Assembly: GCA_905221125.1 (NCBI GenBank)
Contig: CAJNBY010000017.1
Span: forward strand, 1 to 36,795
Direction: 5' to 3'
Length of the DNA stretch: 36,795 nt
Origin: a bacterium
Lineage (GTDB): Bacteria; Bacillota; Bacilli; Lactobacillales; Streptococcaceae
Shown here: positions 6,962 through 15,709 of the stretch, piece after piece
Layout: each line of letters begins with the position of its first letter
Position numbering within the stretch: position 1 is the stretch's first letter
Position numbers and translations under genes: made by a program
The notes under the pieces: generated by a model
Told to the model about the DNA's origin: nothing
Database searches by the model: none
What the model saw: only the letters and a program-made list of their open reading frames with translations

Positions 6962-7972
6962 ATGAAAAAAACACTCAGTATTTTACTCGTGACAGTAGCT
7001 ACCTTAACCATGGCAGCTTGTGGCAATACTACTACAGAAAAAGCTACCACACAGTCTAGCACAGAAACAAGTCAAAAGGTCAGCGCAGAGACGACTTATC
7101 CATTAACGATCAAAACCTATGATGTTAAAGGAAATGAAGTAGAACAAGTTTTTGAAAAGGCACCTGAAAAAGTTATCACCAACAATCTTTCAACTACTGA
7201 AATCTTATTGGAACTAGGTTTGAAAGATAAAATTGCTGGTATGCTCAACCCTGACAATGCTGTAACAGACAAATACAAGGACGCGATTGCGACGATTCCT
7301 CAAATTGGGGATAAAAAAACAGTCTCACAAGAGACAGTCCTTTCTTATGAACCAGATGCTGTGATGGGTCGAAACATGATGTTTTCTGAAAAATCCTTGG
7401 GGACAGTTAGCACTTGGAATGAAAACAAAATCCCAGTTTATACTCAAAAAGCGTCTCTCTCAACAATTCAGCAAGATTTGGGGAATATCGTAGAAGATGT
7501 CAAAAATCTGGGAATGATTTTTAATGTTCAGGACAAGGCTAATGAATACGCAACCCAATTACAAGCTAAAATTGACGCTGTTAAGAAAGCAAACCCAGCA
7601 AGCCAAGGTGAAAAGAAAAAGGCTTTGATTATGGTTGCTTATAATGATGAAACTTTCGGTGCTTATAAGTCTGCTTTGCAAGAAAGTTTGCTGAACCAAC
7701 TTGGTTATACAAACGTTGCTACGGGGACATCAGGATTGACCTTGGAAAACCTCGTGTCAATGGATCCTGAATTGATTATCTATGTAACCAGCGACCGCAA
7801 TAAAAAATTGGATGAAAAAGCAGTAGAGTTGATGAAGGCAAATGCTGTTTTGGAAAGCGTTCCTGCTATTAAGAATCAAAAAATCATGACCATCTCTTAC
7901 GATGAGTTGATGGATTATGGTCCAGCAGTGATTGATTCCCTTGAGAAAATCAATGACTTTATCAATAAATAA
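6962..7972 (+). CDS. Iron-siderophore substrate-binding lipoprotein
   Basis: A 336-residue periplasmic-binding-protein-like receptor (FhuD/BtuF fold class) anchored outside the membrane. Residues 1-19 are a lipoprotein signal peptide ending MAA before Cys20, followed by a Thr/Ser-rich linker (about 23-45). The first lobe begins near VITNNLSTTEILLELG and the second contains the LIMVAYNDETFGAYK strand-helix; they are joined by the long helix typical of this class (around residues 180-210). RBS AAAAGGAAAAC. It shares an operon with one permease, one ATPase and an esterase, which favours a catechol-type ferric siderophore as ligand, though ligand identity is inferred. The 3' end overlaps the next gene by 20 bp. 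Confidence 0.9.
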   Translation: MKKTLSILLVTVATLTMAACGNTTTEKATTQSSTETSQKVSAETTYPLTIKTYDVKGNEVEQVFEKAPEKVITNNLSTTEILLELGLKDKIAGMLNPDNAVTDKYKDAIATIPQIGDKKTVSQETVLSYEPDAVMGRNMMFSEKSLGTVSTWNENKIPVYTQKASLSTIQQDLGNIVEDVKNLGMIFNVQDKANEYATQLQAKIDAVKKANPASQGEKKKALIMVAYNDETFGAYKSALQESLLNQLGYTNVATGTSGLTLENLVSMDPELIIYVTSDRNKKLDEKAVELMKANAVLESVPAIKNQKIMTISYDELMDYGPAVIDSLEKINDFINK

Positions 7973-8645
7973 TGAGTTTGATTGGGAAGGAATTCAAGTT
8001 AAAATCAGCCTTCCTTCTAACTACGACTCCAATCAAACCTATCCGGCTATTTTATTGAATGATGGAAACTTGGATTTCCTATCGTCCCTTTCCGAATCTG
8101 TGATTTTAGTGGGCTTGACCTCTAAAAATCGCCTAGACGACTACACTCCCTGGGCGACATCGGCTCTGAGAGATGGAGCTCCAGATTTTGGAGGTCAGGC
8201 CAACGCCTATCATGATCATTTATTTGGAGGTCTTTTAGATAAGTTGCAGTCGCTTTATCAACTGAACGAAACTCGCCTTGCCTACGGAGGTTATTCACTA
8301 GGTGGTTTGGCGGCAGTCTACAGTCTTTTCAGCTTTGACAAGGTTTCCTGTGTCTTTTCGATCTGCGGTTCCTTTTGGTATCCTGATTTTGTGACTTACT
8401 GTAAGGAAGAAAATGTGAAAAATTTGGACTGTTTGCTGTATTTACAGAACGGTCAAACAGAAGGAGTCAATCATAGCAATCGCTTGGCTCAAGCACCAGT
8501 CTATGCTGAGCAGATCCATACCAGTCTTCAGAAATACTATCCGAACGGCCAGTTTGTCTTTGACACTTATGGACACCACGAACAAGTAGCTGAACGATTC
8601 CTAGCTTTTTCCAGCTGGTTGGCCCAAAAATGGAAAATCAAATAA
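7953..8645 (+). CDS. Alpha/beta hydrolase, siderophore-esterase-like
   Basis: About 230 residues of the esterase D / IroE–BesA type of alpha/beta hydrolase. The nucleophile elbow is GGYSLGG, with the catalytic histidine probably in the GHHE near the C-terminus. No signal peptide is visible, so it should act in the cytoplasm. In known systems such enzymes hydrolyse the trilactone of ferric enterobactin or bacillibactin after import to release iron; the operon context suggests the same here. A TTG start at 7932 is possible, but the ATG at 7953 is preferred. Either start lies inside the lipoprotein gene, implying translational coupling. The substrate is inferred, not shown. Confidence 0.8.
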   Translation: MTLSINNEFDWEGIQVKISLPSNYDSNQTYPAILLNDGNLDFLSSLSESVILVGLTSKNRLDDYTPWATSALRDGAPDFGGQANAYHDHLFGGLLDKLQSLYQLNETRLAYGGYSLGGLAAVYSLFSFDKVSCVFSICGSFWYPDFVTYCKEENVKNLDCLLYLQNGQTEGVNHSNRLAQAPVYAEQIHTSLQKYYPNGQFVFDTYGHHEQVAERFLAFSSWLAQKWKIK

Positions 8646-8652
8646 AAGATTT

Positions 8653-8683
8653 ATCCCTTGGCTTTTGCCAAGGGATTGTTGTA
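8653..8683 (+). terminator. Terminator of the siderophore operon
   Basis: A perfect 10-bp stem ATCCCTTGGC (8653-8662) with 8667-8676 around TTTT, followed by a T-rich tract. It lies between convergent genes. Confidence 0.85.
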
Positions 8684-8687
8684 TTTT

Positions 8688-9437
8688 TTAACCAAGAGCC
8701 TCTCTTTTCTTATCTGGATTCCAGACGAAGCTTGCGATAAAGCTAAAGATGATGGTTAGGATAGCGAGGATAATGGCAAGGATAAGGGCAGGGATGCGGA
8801 TAAACCACCAGAGTGGGTTTGGTTTTTTATCGTTGTGCCATTGTTTGGTTTCTTCGTCCAAACGTTGGAATTCTACTTGGATACGATTGGCGACTGTTTC
8901 AATGCCCTCATCATTCATTTTCTTGATATCTGAGATATCAATTGGATTTCCAAAGTTCATATCGACACGTTCACGGCTAACCAAGCCCTTCAAAGTCATA
9001 GGACCTGTGTAGGTAACCGGCATGATACGGACCTTGGCCATTTTGGCAATCAGAGCAACTCCACCCTTGACATCGTTGGAGTGACGGCTTCCACTTGGAA
9101 ACATGATGAGAGAGCGGTCACTTTTTTTGAGGACATTGATAGGGTATTTGATGGCAGAAGCGCTAGGATTTTCACGGTCGATAGGAAAAGCACCACACAT
9201 ACGGATCCACCAGCCAAAGATACGGTTGGTAAAGAGTTCTTTTTTGGCCATAAAGATGAACTGTTTTGGCTTAGTCGCAAAGGCCATGTAAACAGGATCC
9301 CACCAGGTACGGTGAGGCGCAACTAGAATATAATTTTCATCTTGATTAGGAATTTTATCAGTATTATGATAGTGGGCATTGCCATTGATGGACCATAGGA
9401 GCAAGACAACCAATCCACGTAAATAAGTATAAAACAT
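8688..9437 (-). CDS. plsC: 1-acyl-glycerol-3-phosphate acyltransferase family protein
   Basis: About 249 residues. Acylates lysophosphatidic acid at the membrane to give phosphatidic acid in phospholipid synthesis. Motif I is HRTWWDP (HX4D), followed by GAFPIDR, the FPSGSRHS version of the FPEGTR motif, and MPVTYTGP. The N-terminus has one hydrophobic segment (LRGLVVLLLWS), and two more lie at the C-terminus (ILAIILAILTIIFSFIASF). A longer frame begins at 9482, but GAAGGAGATCGC directly precedes the ATG at 9437. Convergent with the siderophore operon and divergent from the P-type ATPase gene. Substrate specificity within the family is inferred. Confidence 0.85.
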   Translation of the reverse strand: MFYTYLRGLVVLLLWSINGNAHYHNTDKIPNQDENYILVAPHRTWWDPVYMAFATKPKQFIFMAKKELFTNRIFGWWIRMCGAFPIDRENPSASAIKYPINVLKKSDRSLIMFPSGSRHSNDVKGGVALIAKMAKVRIMPVTYTGPMTLKGLVSRERVDMNFGNPIDISDIKKMNDEGIETVANRIQVEFQRLDEETKQWHNDKKPNPLWWFIRIPALILAIILAILTIIFSFIASFVWNPDKKREALG

Positions 9438-9554
9438 GCGATCTCCTTCGATTCTTTTCTTGTTATTATTATACCTTATCAAAGGAGGGCTGGCAAACTT
9501 TTTCCCTTGACTAGGTGCATATTTGGGATGAGATTAGAATTCTTTTAGAAAAAA

Positions 9555-9563
9555 TGATATGAT
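9555..9563 (+). promoter_or_regulatory. Extended -10 element abutting the P-type ATPase start
   Basis: TGATATGAT (TG 9555-9556, -10 TATGAT 9558-9563) lies 7 nt before the ATG at 9571. No Shine-Dalgarno is present. Transcription would start at or next to the ATG, predicting a leaderless mRNA. Confidence 0.5.
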
Positions 9564-9570
9564 AGAATTT

Positions 9571-11907
9571 ATGGATAAAAATAAGATTATGGGATTAACC
9601 CAAAGAGAAGTCAAGGAAAGACAGGATAAGGGCTTGGTCAATGATTTTACCGCATCGGCTAGTACAAGCACTTGGCAAATCGTTAAACGAAATGTCTTTA
9701 CCCTTTTTAATGCTTTGAACTTTGCCATTGCTTTGGCACTAGCCTTTGTGCAGGCTTGGAGCAATCTGGTCTTCTTTGCCGTTATCTGCTTTAACGCTTT
9801 TTCTGGGATTGTGACTGAGCTGCGGGCCAAACACATGGTGGACAAGCTCAATCTCATGACTAAGGAAAAGGTTAAAACCATTCGTGATGGTCAGGAAGTT
9901 GCCCTCAATCCTGAAGAATTGGTGCTAGGAGACGTCATTCGTTTGTCTGCTGGGGTGCAGATTCCCAGTGATGCTTTGGTTCTGGAAGGATTTGCGGAAG
10001 TCAATGAAGCCATGTTGACGGGGGAAAGTGATTTGGTGCAAAAGGAAGTTGACGCCTTGCTTTTGTCTGGAAGTTTCCTAGCCAGTGGGTCAGTTTTAGC
10101 TCAAGTTCACCATGTCGGTGCAGACAACTATGCTGCTAAGCTCATGCTGGAAGCCAAGACTGTTAAGCCCATCAACTCCCGTATCATGAAATCGCTGGAC
10201 AGGTTAGCCGGTTTTACTGGGAAGATCATCATTCCTTTTGGTCTGGCTCTCTTGTTAGAAGCCTTGATGTTAAAAGGATTGCCTCTTAAGTCGTCCGTTG
10301 TAAATTCGTCAACAGCCCTTTTGGGGATGTTGCCCAAGGGAATTGCCCTTTTGACCATTACTTCGCTCTTGACTGCAGTGATTAAGCTGGGCTTGAAAAA
10401 GGTCTTGGTCCAGGAGATGTACTCTGTTGAGACCTTGGCGCGCGTGGATATGCTCTGTCTGGACAAGACGGGCACCATCACCCAAGGAAAGATGCAGGTG
10501 GAGGCGGTTCTTCCGCTAACTCAAGCTTATGGTGATGAGGCTATTGCCAGCATTTTGACTAGTTATATGGCCCATAGTGAGGATAAAAATCCAACAGCCC
10601 AAGCTATTCGCCAACGTTTCCAAGGTCAGGTAGCCTACCCTATGATTTCCAATCTTCCCTTCTCCAGCGACCGCAAGTGGGGAGCCATGGAGTTAGAAGA
10701 TTTGGGAACAGTTTTCTTAGGTGCACCTGAGATGTTGCTGGACTCTGAAGTCCCAGAAGCCAGAGAAGCCTTGGAGAGAGGGTCACGTGTCTTGGTCTTG
10801 GCAGTCAGTCAGGAAAAACTAGACCACCACAAACCACAAAAACCTTCTGATATTCAGGCTCTGGCTTTGCTGGAGATTTTGGACCCTATTCGAGAAGGAG
10901 CAGCTGAAACTCTAGATTATCTCCGTTCTCAAGAAGTGGGACTCAAGATTATCTCTGGTGACAATCCGGTTACAGTTTCCAGTATTGCCCAGAAGGCTGG
11001 TTTTGCAGACTATCGTAGCTATGTAGACTGTTCAAAAATAACGGATGAGGAATTGGTTGATATGGCTGAGGAGACAGCTATTTTCGGTCGTGTTTCCCCT
11101 CATCAAAAGAAACTCATCATCCAAACTCTGAAAAAAGCAGGGCATACAACCGCTATGACAGGGGATGGAGTCAATGATATCCTAGCCCTTCGTGAGGCGG
11201 ATTGTTCTATCGTGATGGCGGAGGGAGATCCGGCGACTCGTCAGATTGCCAATCTGGTCCTCTTGAACTCTGACTTTAATGATGTTCCTGAGATTCTCTT
11301 TGAAGGCCGTCGCGTGGTCAATAACATAGCTCACATTGCACCGATTTTCTTGATCAAGACCATCTATTCTTTCTTGCTCGCGGTGATTTGTATTGCCAGT
11401 GCTCTTCTAGGGCGGTCAGAGTGGATCTTGATTTTCCCTTTCATTCCGATCCAGATTACCATGATTGACCAGTTTGTGGAAGGTTTCCCACCATTCGTTC
11501 TGACTTTTGAGCGAAATATCAAGCCTGTTGAGCCAAATTTCCTCAGAAGGTCCATGCTTCGTGCCCTACCAAGTGCACTGATGGTCGTGTTCAGCGTTCT
11601 TTTTGTGAAAATTTTTGGAAGTAGTCAAGGTTGGTCTGAGTTAGAAATCTCGACCCTCCTTTATTACCTACTTGGGTCTATCGGTTTCTTATCCGTATTT
11701 AGAGCCTGCATGCCATTTACTCTCTGGCGTGTACTCTTGATTGTCTGGTCAGTAGGTGGCTTCCTAGCTACAGCTCTCTTCCCAAGAATCCAAAAATTAC
11801 TTGAAATTTCGACATTGACAGGACAAACGCTGCCTGTTTATGGAGTCATGATGTTAGTCTTTACCGTGATTTTCATCTTGACCAGTCGTTACCAAGCGAA
11901 AAAATAA
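9571..11907 (+). CDS. P-type ATPase, CtpE-like cation transporter
   Basis: About 778 residues. The phosphorylation motif is DKTGT with Asp298, the actuator loop has TGES near residue 150, and the hinge is MTGDGVNDILALREAD. Residues around GMLPKGIALLT before the catalytic loop, and the LARVDMLCLDKTGT context, resemble the CtpE group, known for calcium transport in mycobacteria. Heavy-metal CPx motifs and an N-terminal metal-binding domain are absent. At least four membrane helices precede DKTGT and several follow residue 580. An upstream in-frame ATG at 9559 overlaps the -10 box, so 9571 is preferred. The ion and direction of transport are inferred from family only. Confidence 0.88.
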   Translation: MDKNKIMGLTQREVKERQDKGLVNDFTASASTSTWQIVKRNVFTLFNALNFAIALALAFVQAWSNLVFFAVICFNAFSGIVTELRAKHMVDKLNLMTKEKVKTIRDGQEVALNPEELVLGDVIRLSAGVQIPSDALVLEGFAEVNEAMLTGESDLVQKEVDALLLSGSFLASGSVLAQVHHVGADNYAAKLMLEAKTVKPINSRIMKSLDRLAGFTGKIIIPFGLALLLEALMLKGLPLKSSVVNSSTALLGMLPKGIALLTITSLLTAVIKLGLKKVLVQEMYSVETLARVDMLCLDKTGTITQGKMQVEAVLPLTQAYGDEAIASILTSYMAHSEDKNPTAQAIRQRFQGQVAYPMISNLPFSSDRKWGAMELEDLGTVFLGAPEMLLDSEVPEAREALERGSRVLVLAVSQEKLDHHKPQKPSDIQALALLEILDPIREGAAETLDYLRSQEVGLKIISGDNPVTVSSIAQKAGFADYRSYVDCSKITDEELVDMAEETAIFGRVSPHQKKLIIQTLKKAGHTTAMTGDGVNDILALREADCSIVMAEGDPATRQIANLVLLNSDFNDVPEILFEGRRVVNNIAHIAPIFLIKTIYSFLLAVICIASALLGRSEWILIFPFIPIQITMIDQFVEGFPPFVLTFERNIKPVEPNFLRRSMLRALPSALMVVFSVLFVKIFGSSQGWSELEISTLLYYLLGSIGFLSVFRACMPFTLWRVLLIVWSVGGFLATALFPRIQKLLEISTLTGQTLPVYGVMMLVFTVIFILTSRYQAKK

Positions 11908-11909
11908 AG

Positions 11910-11942
11910 AAAGACTGCAATCTGTGTATTGCGGTCTTTTTA
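11910..11942 (+). terminator. Terminator of the P-type ATPase gene
   Basis: AAAGACTGCAAT (11910-11921) pairs with 11928-11939 with one G·T, followed by T residues. Confidence 0.85.
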
Positions 11943-11966
11943 GGTGCAAGATTGCCAGCTGAAATG

Positions 11967-11975
11967 TGGTATAAT
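11967..11975 (+). promoter_or_regulatory. Extended -10 promoter of trmK
   Basis: TGGTATAAT (TATAAT 11970-11975) with no obvious -35. It lies 33 nt before the trmK ATG. Confidence 0.65.
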
Positions 11976-12008
11976 AAGAGGTAACAGAGTTTTGGAAAGT
12001 GAGAGAAG

Positions 12009-12686
12009 ATGATTTCAAAGAGATTAGAATTAGTGGCGTCCTTTGTGCCACAGCGGGCCATTTTACTAGATGTGGGAAGTGACCATGCTTATCTGCCTAT
12101 CGAGCTAGTTGAGAGAGGACAGATCAAAAGTGCCATTGCAGGTGAGGTGGTGGAAGGTCCCTACCAGTCTGCGGTCAAAAATGTTGAGGCTCACGGCTTA
12201 AATGAGAAAATCCAAGTTCGTTTAGCCAATGGTTTGGCAGCTTTTGAAGAGGCTGACCAAGTCTCTGTCATCACCATCGCTGGTATGGGTGGCCGTTTGA
12301 TTGCTAGGATTTTAGAAGAAGGATTGGACAAGTTAGGCAATGTAGAGCGTTTGATTCTCCAGCCCAATAATCGTGAAGATGACTTGCGTATCTGGTTACA
12401 AGACAATGGTTTTCAGATTGTAGCAGAAAGCATTCTAGAAGAAGCTGGCAAGTTTTATGAAATTCTAGTGGTGGAAGCAGGACAAATGAAGTTATCAGCC
12501 AGTGATGTTCGCTTTGGACCTTTCTTGTCCAAAGAAGTCAGCCCAGTCTTTGTCCAAAAATGGCAAAAAGAAGCTGCTAAGCTAGAGTTTGCCCTTGGAC
12601 AAATCCCTGAAAAAAATTTGGAAGAACGTCAAGTTCTAGTAGATAAGATTCAAGCCATCAAGGAGGTGCTCCATGTTAGCAAGTGA
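12009..12686 (+). CDS. trmK: tRNA (adenine(22)-N1)-methyltransferase
   Basis: A 225-residue SAM-dependent methyltransferase that makes m1A22 in tRNA. The SAM-binding strand-loop is [15 protein letters not shown] (about 19-33). The conserved GMGG motif lies in [15 protein letters not shown], and the LQPNNRED segment is near residue 116. A coiled C-terminal region follows. RBS GTGAGAGAAG. Its last 14 bases overlap the Nif3-like gene, a pairing common in Firmicutes. First gene of the group trmK–Nif3–oxidoreductase. Confidence 0.93.
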   Translation: MISKRLELVASFVPQRAILLDVGSDHAYLPIELVERGQIKSAIAGEVVEGPYQSAVKNVEAHGLNEKIQVRLANGLAAFEEADQVSVITIAGMGGRLIARILEEGLDKLGNVERLILQPNNREDDLRIWLQDNGFQIVAESILEEAGKFYEILVVEAGQMKLSASDVRFGPFLSKEVSPVFVQKWQKEAAKLEFALGQIPEKNLEERQVLVDKIQAIKEVLHVSK

Positions 12687-13470
12687 AGTAATTAATGCAT
12701 ATGAAGCCTTTTGCCCTCAGGAATTTTCCATGGAGGGCGATAGTCGTGGCTTGCAAATCGGCACTTTGGACAAGGAGATCCAAAGGGTTATGGTTGCCCT
12801 GGATATTCGTGAAGAGACGGTGGTTGAGGCTATTGAAAAGGGTGTGGATTTGATTATCGTCAAGCACGCGCCGATTTTTCGTCCCATCAAGGACTTGGTA
12901 GCTAGCCGTCCGCAAAATCAGATTTACATTGACCTGATCAAGCATGACATCGCAGTTTATGTCAGCCATACCAATATTGACATCGTTGAAACTGGTCTCA
13001 ATGACTGGTTCTGCCAGATGCTAGGCATCGAGGAGACGACTTATCTACAGGAGACAGGTCCAGAACGTGGAATTGGACGGATTGGGAATATTCAGTCTCA
13101 GACATTTGGGGAATTGGCTTACCAGGTCAAGCAAGTCTTTGGCCTAGATAGCCTTCGAATGGTGCATTATCAAGAGACTGATTTGCAGAAGCCTATTTCA
13201 AGAGTGGCTATCTGTGGTGGTAGCGGGCAGTCATTCTATAAGGATGCCTTAGCTAAGGGAGCAGATGTCTATATTACTGGCGATATCTACTATCACACTG
13301 CCCAAGATATGCTGTCTGATGGCTTGCTGGCACTGGACCCAGGTCACTATATCGAAGTGCTTTTTGTGGAAAAAATCGCTGCACTCCTTACTCAATGGAA
13401 GGAAGAAAAGGGCTGGTCTATTGATATTTTGCCTAGTCAAGCATCGACCAATCCTTTCAATCATATCTAG
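12673..13470 (+). CDS. Nif3/YqfO-like dinuclear-metal protein
   Basis: A 265-residue NIF3/GTP cyclohydrolase I type 2-like protein. Probable metal ligands are seen in VKHAPIF (about 60-66), SHTNID (about 97-102) and the C-terminal [13 protein letters not shown]. The sequence is the short form without the PII-like insertion of longer relatives. Function in bacteria is not settled; a role in metal-dependent hydrolysis or DNA/iron homeostasis has been proposed for the family. The start is preceded by AGGAGGTGCTCC and overlaps trmK by 14 bp. Confidence 0.9.
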   Translation: MLASEVINAYEAFCPQEFSMEGDSRGLQIGTLDKEIQRVMVALDIREETVVEAIEKGVDLIIVKHAPIFRPIKDLVASRPQNQIYIDLIKHDIAVYVSHTNIDIVETGLNDWFCQMLGIEETTYLQETGPERGIGRIGNIQSQTFGELAYQVKQVFGLDSLRMVHYQETDLQKPISRVAICGGSGQSFYKDALAKGADVYITGDIYYHTAQDMLSDGLLALDPGHYIEVLFVEKIAALLTQWKEEKGWSIDILPSQASTNPFNHI

Positions 13471-13486
13471 TTAGAAAGTGAAGACA

Positions 13487-14590
13487 ATGAAAAAAGTTGC
13501 CATTATTGGAGCAGGGATTGTGGGGGCAACAGCTGCCTACTACCTCTCGAAAGAAAGTGACCTAGAGGTGACCGTTTTTGACCATGGACAAGGTCAGGCT
13601 ACCAAGGCCGCAGCAGGAATTATTAGTCCTTGGTTTTCAAAACGCCGTAATAAAGCCTGGTACAAGATGGCGCGCTTGGGGGCTGACTTTTATGTGGATT
13701 TATTAGTTGATTTAGAGAAATCAGGGCAAAAAATCGACTTTTATCAGCGTTCGGGAGTCTTTCTCCTGAAAAAGGACGAATCCAAGTTAGAAGAACTCTA
13801 TCAACTAGCTCTTCAGCGCAGAGAAGAATCTCCCTTGATAGGGAAATTATCTATTCTGGACCAAGCATCAGCTAATGAATTATTCCCTGGCTTGCAGGGA
13901 TTTGACTGCTTGCTCTATGCTTCTGGTGGAGCGAGAGTAGATGGTCAACTTTTAGTGACTCGTTTGCTGGAAGCCAGTCACGTCAAGCTGGTCAAAGAAA
14001 AAGTGACTCTGACACCTTTAGCATCAGGCTACCAGATTGGCGAAGAGGTGTTTGAGCAGGTTATTTTTGCGACTGGAGCTTGGTTGGGGGACTTGTTAGA
14101 GCCTTTAGGTTATGAAGTAGATGTTCGTCCTCAGAAAGGACAGCTCCGAGATTATCAACTTGCCCAAGACATGGAAGATTACCCTGTTGTTATGCCAGAA
14201 GGGGAGTGGGATTTGATTCCTTTTGCAGGTGGGAAATTGTCCCTAGGCGCTACCCATGAAAATGATATGGGATTTGATTTGACGGTAGATGAAACCTTGC
14301 TCCAGCAAATGGAGGAGGCAGCCTTGCCCCACTATCCAGCCTTGGCAGGAGCGAAATCATCGGGTGAGCGCGTGGGAATCCGAGCCTATACCAGTGATTT
14401 CTCACCTTTCTTTGGGCAAGTACCTGGCTTAGCAGGTGTCTATGCAGCTAGTGGTCTAGGTTCATCAGGCCTCACAACGGGTCCTATCATCGGTTACCAT
14501 TTAGCCCAACTGATCCAAGATAAGGAGTTGACCTTGGACCCAGTAAACTACCCAATTGAAAACTATGTCAAACGAGGAAAAGGCGAATAA
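13487..14590 (+). CDS. FAD-dependent amine/amino-acid oxidoreductase (DadA-like)
   Basis: About 367 residues of the DAO (D-amino acid dehydrogenase/glycine oxidase) family. The N-terminal FAD dinucleotide-binding motif is IIGAGIVGATAAYYL, followed by the KAAAGIISPWF segment. Near the C-terminus, ASGLGSSGLTTGPIIG is the second FAD-contacting stretch. Likely oxidises a small amine or D-amino acid in the cytoplasm; the substrate cannot be told. A GTG nine bases upstream (13478) is an alternative start; the ATG at 13487 has GTGAAG-like sequence close by. It follows the Nif3-like gene with a 16-nt gap and is probably in the same operon. Confidence 0.85.
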   Translation: MKKVAIIGAGIVGATAAYYLSKESDLEVTVFDHGQGQATKAAAGIISPWFSKRRNKAWYKMARLGADFYVDLLVDLEKSGQKIDFYQRSGVFLLKKDESKLEELYQLALQRREESPLIGKLSILDQASANELFPGLQGFDCLLYASGGARVDGQLLVTRLLEASHVKLVKEKVTLTPLASGYQIGEEVFEQVIFATGAWLGDLLEPLGYEVDVRPQKGQLRDYQLAQDMEDYPVVMPEGEWDLIPFAGGKLSLGATHENDMGFDLTVDETLLQQMEEAALPHYPALAGAKSSGERVGIRAYTSDFSPFFGQVPGLAGVYAASGLGSSGLTTGPIIGYHLAQLIQDKELTLDPVNYPIENYVKRGKGE

Positions 14591-14629
14591 GATTTTACTG
14601 AAATTTTAGCTCACTCCCTAGGATGGCAA

Positions 14630-14658
14630 ATGACATTCCATATCAAAAATGGTAAAAT
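14630..14658 (+). promoter_or_regulatory. Promoter of galE
   Basis: ATGACA (14630-14635), 17 bp, TAAAAT (14653-14658), 30 nt upstream of the galE ATG. Confidence 0.65.
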
Positions 14659-14688
14659 AAGAAAAAATCCGAGAATCGAGGAAAAAAG

Positions 14689-15708
14689 ATGCAAGAAAAG
14701 ATTTTGGTAACAGGTGGAGCAGGTTTTATCGGAACCCATACTGTTATTGAGTTAATCCAAGCAGGTCATCAGGTTGTTGTGGTGGATAACCTTGTCAACA
14801 GCAACCGTAAAAGTTTAGAAGTTGTTGAAAGAATCACAGGAGTTGAGGTGCCTTTTTATGAGGCGGATATCCGTGATACGGATACTCTCAGAGATATTTT
14901 CAAGCAAGAAGAACCAACAGGTGTCATTCACTTTGCTGGTTTGAAGGCTGTTGGAGAATCTACCCGTATCCCTCTTGCCTATTATGACAACAATATCGCA
15001 GGAACTGTTAGCCTTTTGAAAGCCATGGAAGAAGCCAACTGTAAAAACATCATTTTCAGTTCTTCTGCGACAGTTTACGGAGATCCTCACACAGTGCCAA
15101 TCTTGGAAGATTTCCCACTTTCAGTGACCAATCCATACGGTCGAACCAAGCTCATGCTAGAGGAAATTTTGACCGATATCTATAAGGCAGACTCAGAATG
15201 GAATGTGGTCTTGCTTCGTTATTTCAACCCAATCGGAGCTCATGAAAGTGGAGACCTAGGAGAAAATCCAAACGGTATTCCAAACAACCTCTTGCCATAT
15301 GTGACTCAAGTAGCCGTTGGGAAATTAGAGCAAGTGCAAGTGTTTGGAGACGATTACGATACGGAAGACGGAACTGGTGTTCGTGACTATATCCACGTTG
15401 TTGACTTGGCTAAAGGTCACGTTGCAGCTTTGAAAAAAATTCAAAAAGGTTCAGGTCTAAACGTTTATAACCTTGGAACAGGTAAAGGCTACTCAGTTCT
15501 TGAAATTATCCAAAACATGGAAAAAGCAGTGGGACGTCCGATTCCTTACCGCATTGTAGACCGTCGCCCAGGTGACATCGCAGCCTGCTATTCAGACCCA
15601 GCAAAAGCCAAAGCAGAACTTGGCTGGGAAGCAGAACTAGACATCACCCAAATGTGTGAAGACGCATGGCGTTGGCAAAGCAAGCATCCAAATGGATTTG
15701 AAGACTAA
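14689..15708 (+). CDS. galE: UDP-glucose 4-epimerase
   Basis: A 339-residue short-chain dehydrogenase/reductase enzyme that interconverts UDP-glucose and UDP-galactose in the Leloir pathway and for surface polysaccharide precursors. The NAD-binding motif is GGAGFIGTH (about 8-16). SSSATVYG holds the catalytic serine region and YGRTK the Tyr-xxx-Lys pair. The substrate region RYFNPIGAHESG and the C-terminal YSDPAKAKAELGWEA are typical of GalE. Length is standard. RBS GAGGAAAAAAG. The glycosyltransferase begins 1 nt after the stop, so the pair is likely co-expressed and may feed a glycan. Confidence 0.96.
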   Translation: MQEKILVTGGAGFIGTHTVIELIQAGHQVVVVDNLVNSNRKSLEVVERITGVEVPFYEADIRDTDTLRDIFKQEEPTGVIHFAGLKAVGESTRIPLAYYDNNIAGTVSLLKAMEEANCKNIIFSSSATVYGDPHTVPILEDFPLSVTNPYGRTKLMLEEILTDIYKADSEWNVVLLRYFNPIGAHESGDLGENPNGIPNNLLPYVTQVAVGKLEQVQVFGDDYDTEDGTGVRDYIHVVDLAKGHVAALKKIQKGSGLNVYNLGTGKGYSVLEIIQNMEKAVGRPIPYRIVDRRPGDIAACYSDPAKAKAELGWEAELDITQMCEDAWRWQSKHPNGFED

Positions 15709-15709
15709 G

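Noticed and set aside
7932..7952. TTG start of the siderophore esterase
   Set aside because: The ATG at 7953 is a better codon, still overlaps the lipoprotein gene, and gives a plausible N-terminus.
9438..9482. Longer N-terminus for the acyltransferase
   Set aside because: GAAGGAGATCGC directly precedes the ATG at 9437, and the extra residues are polar and unlike the family.
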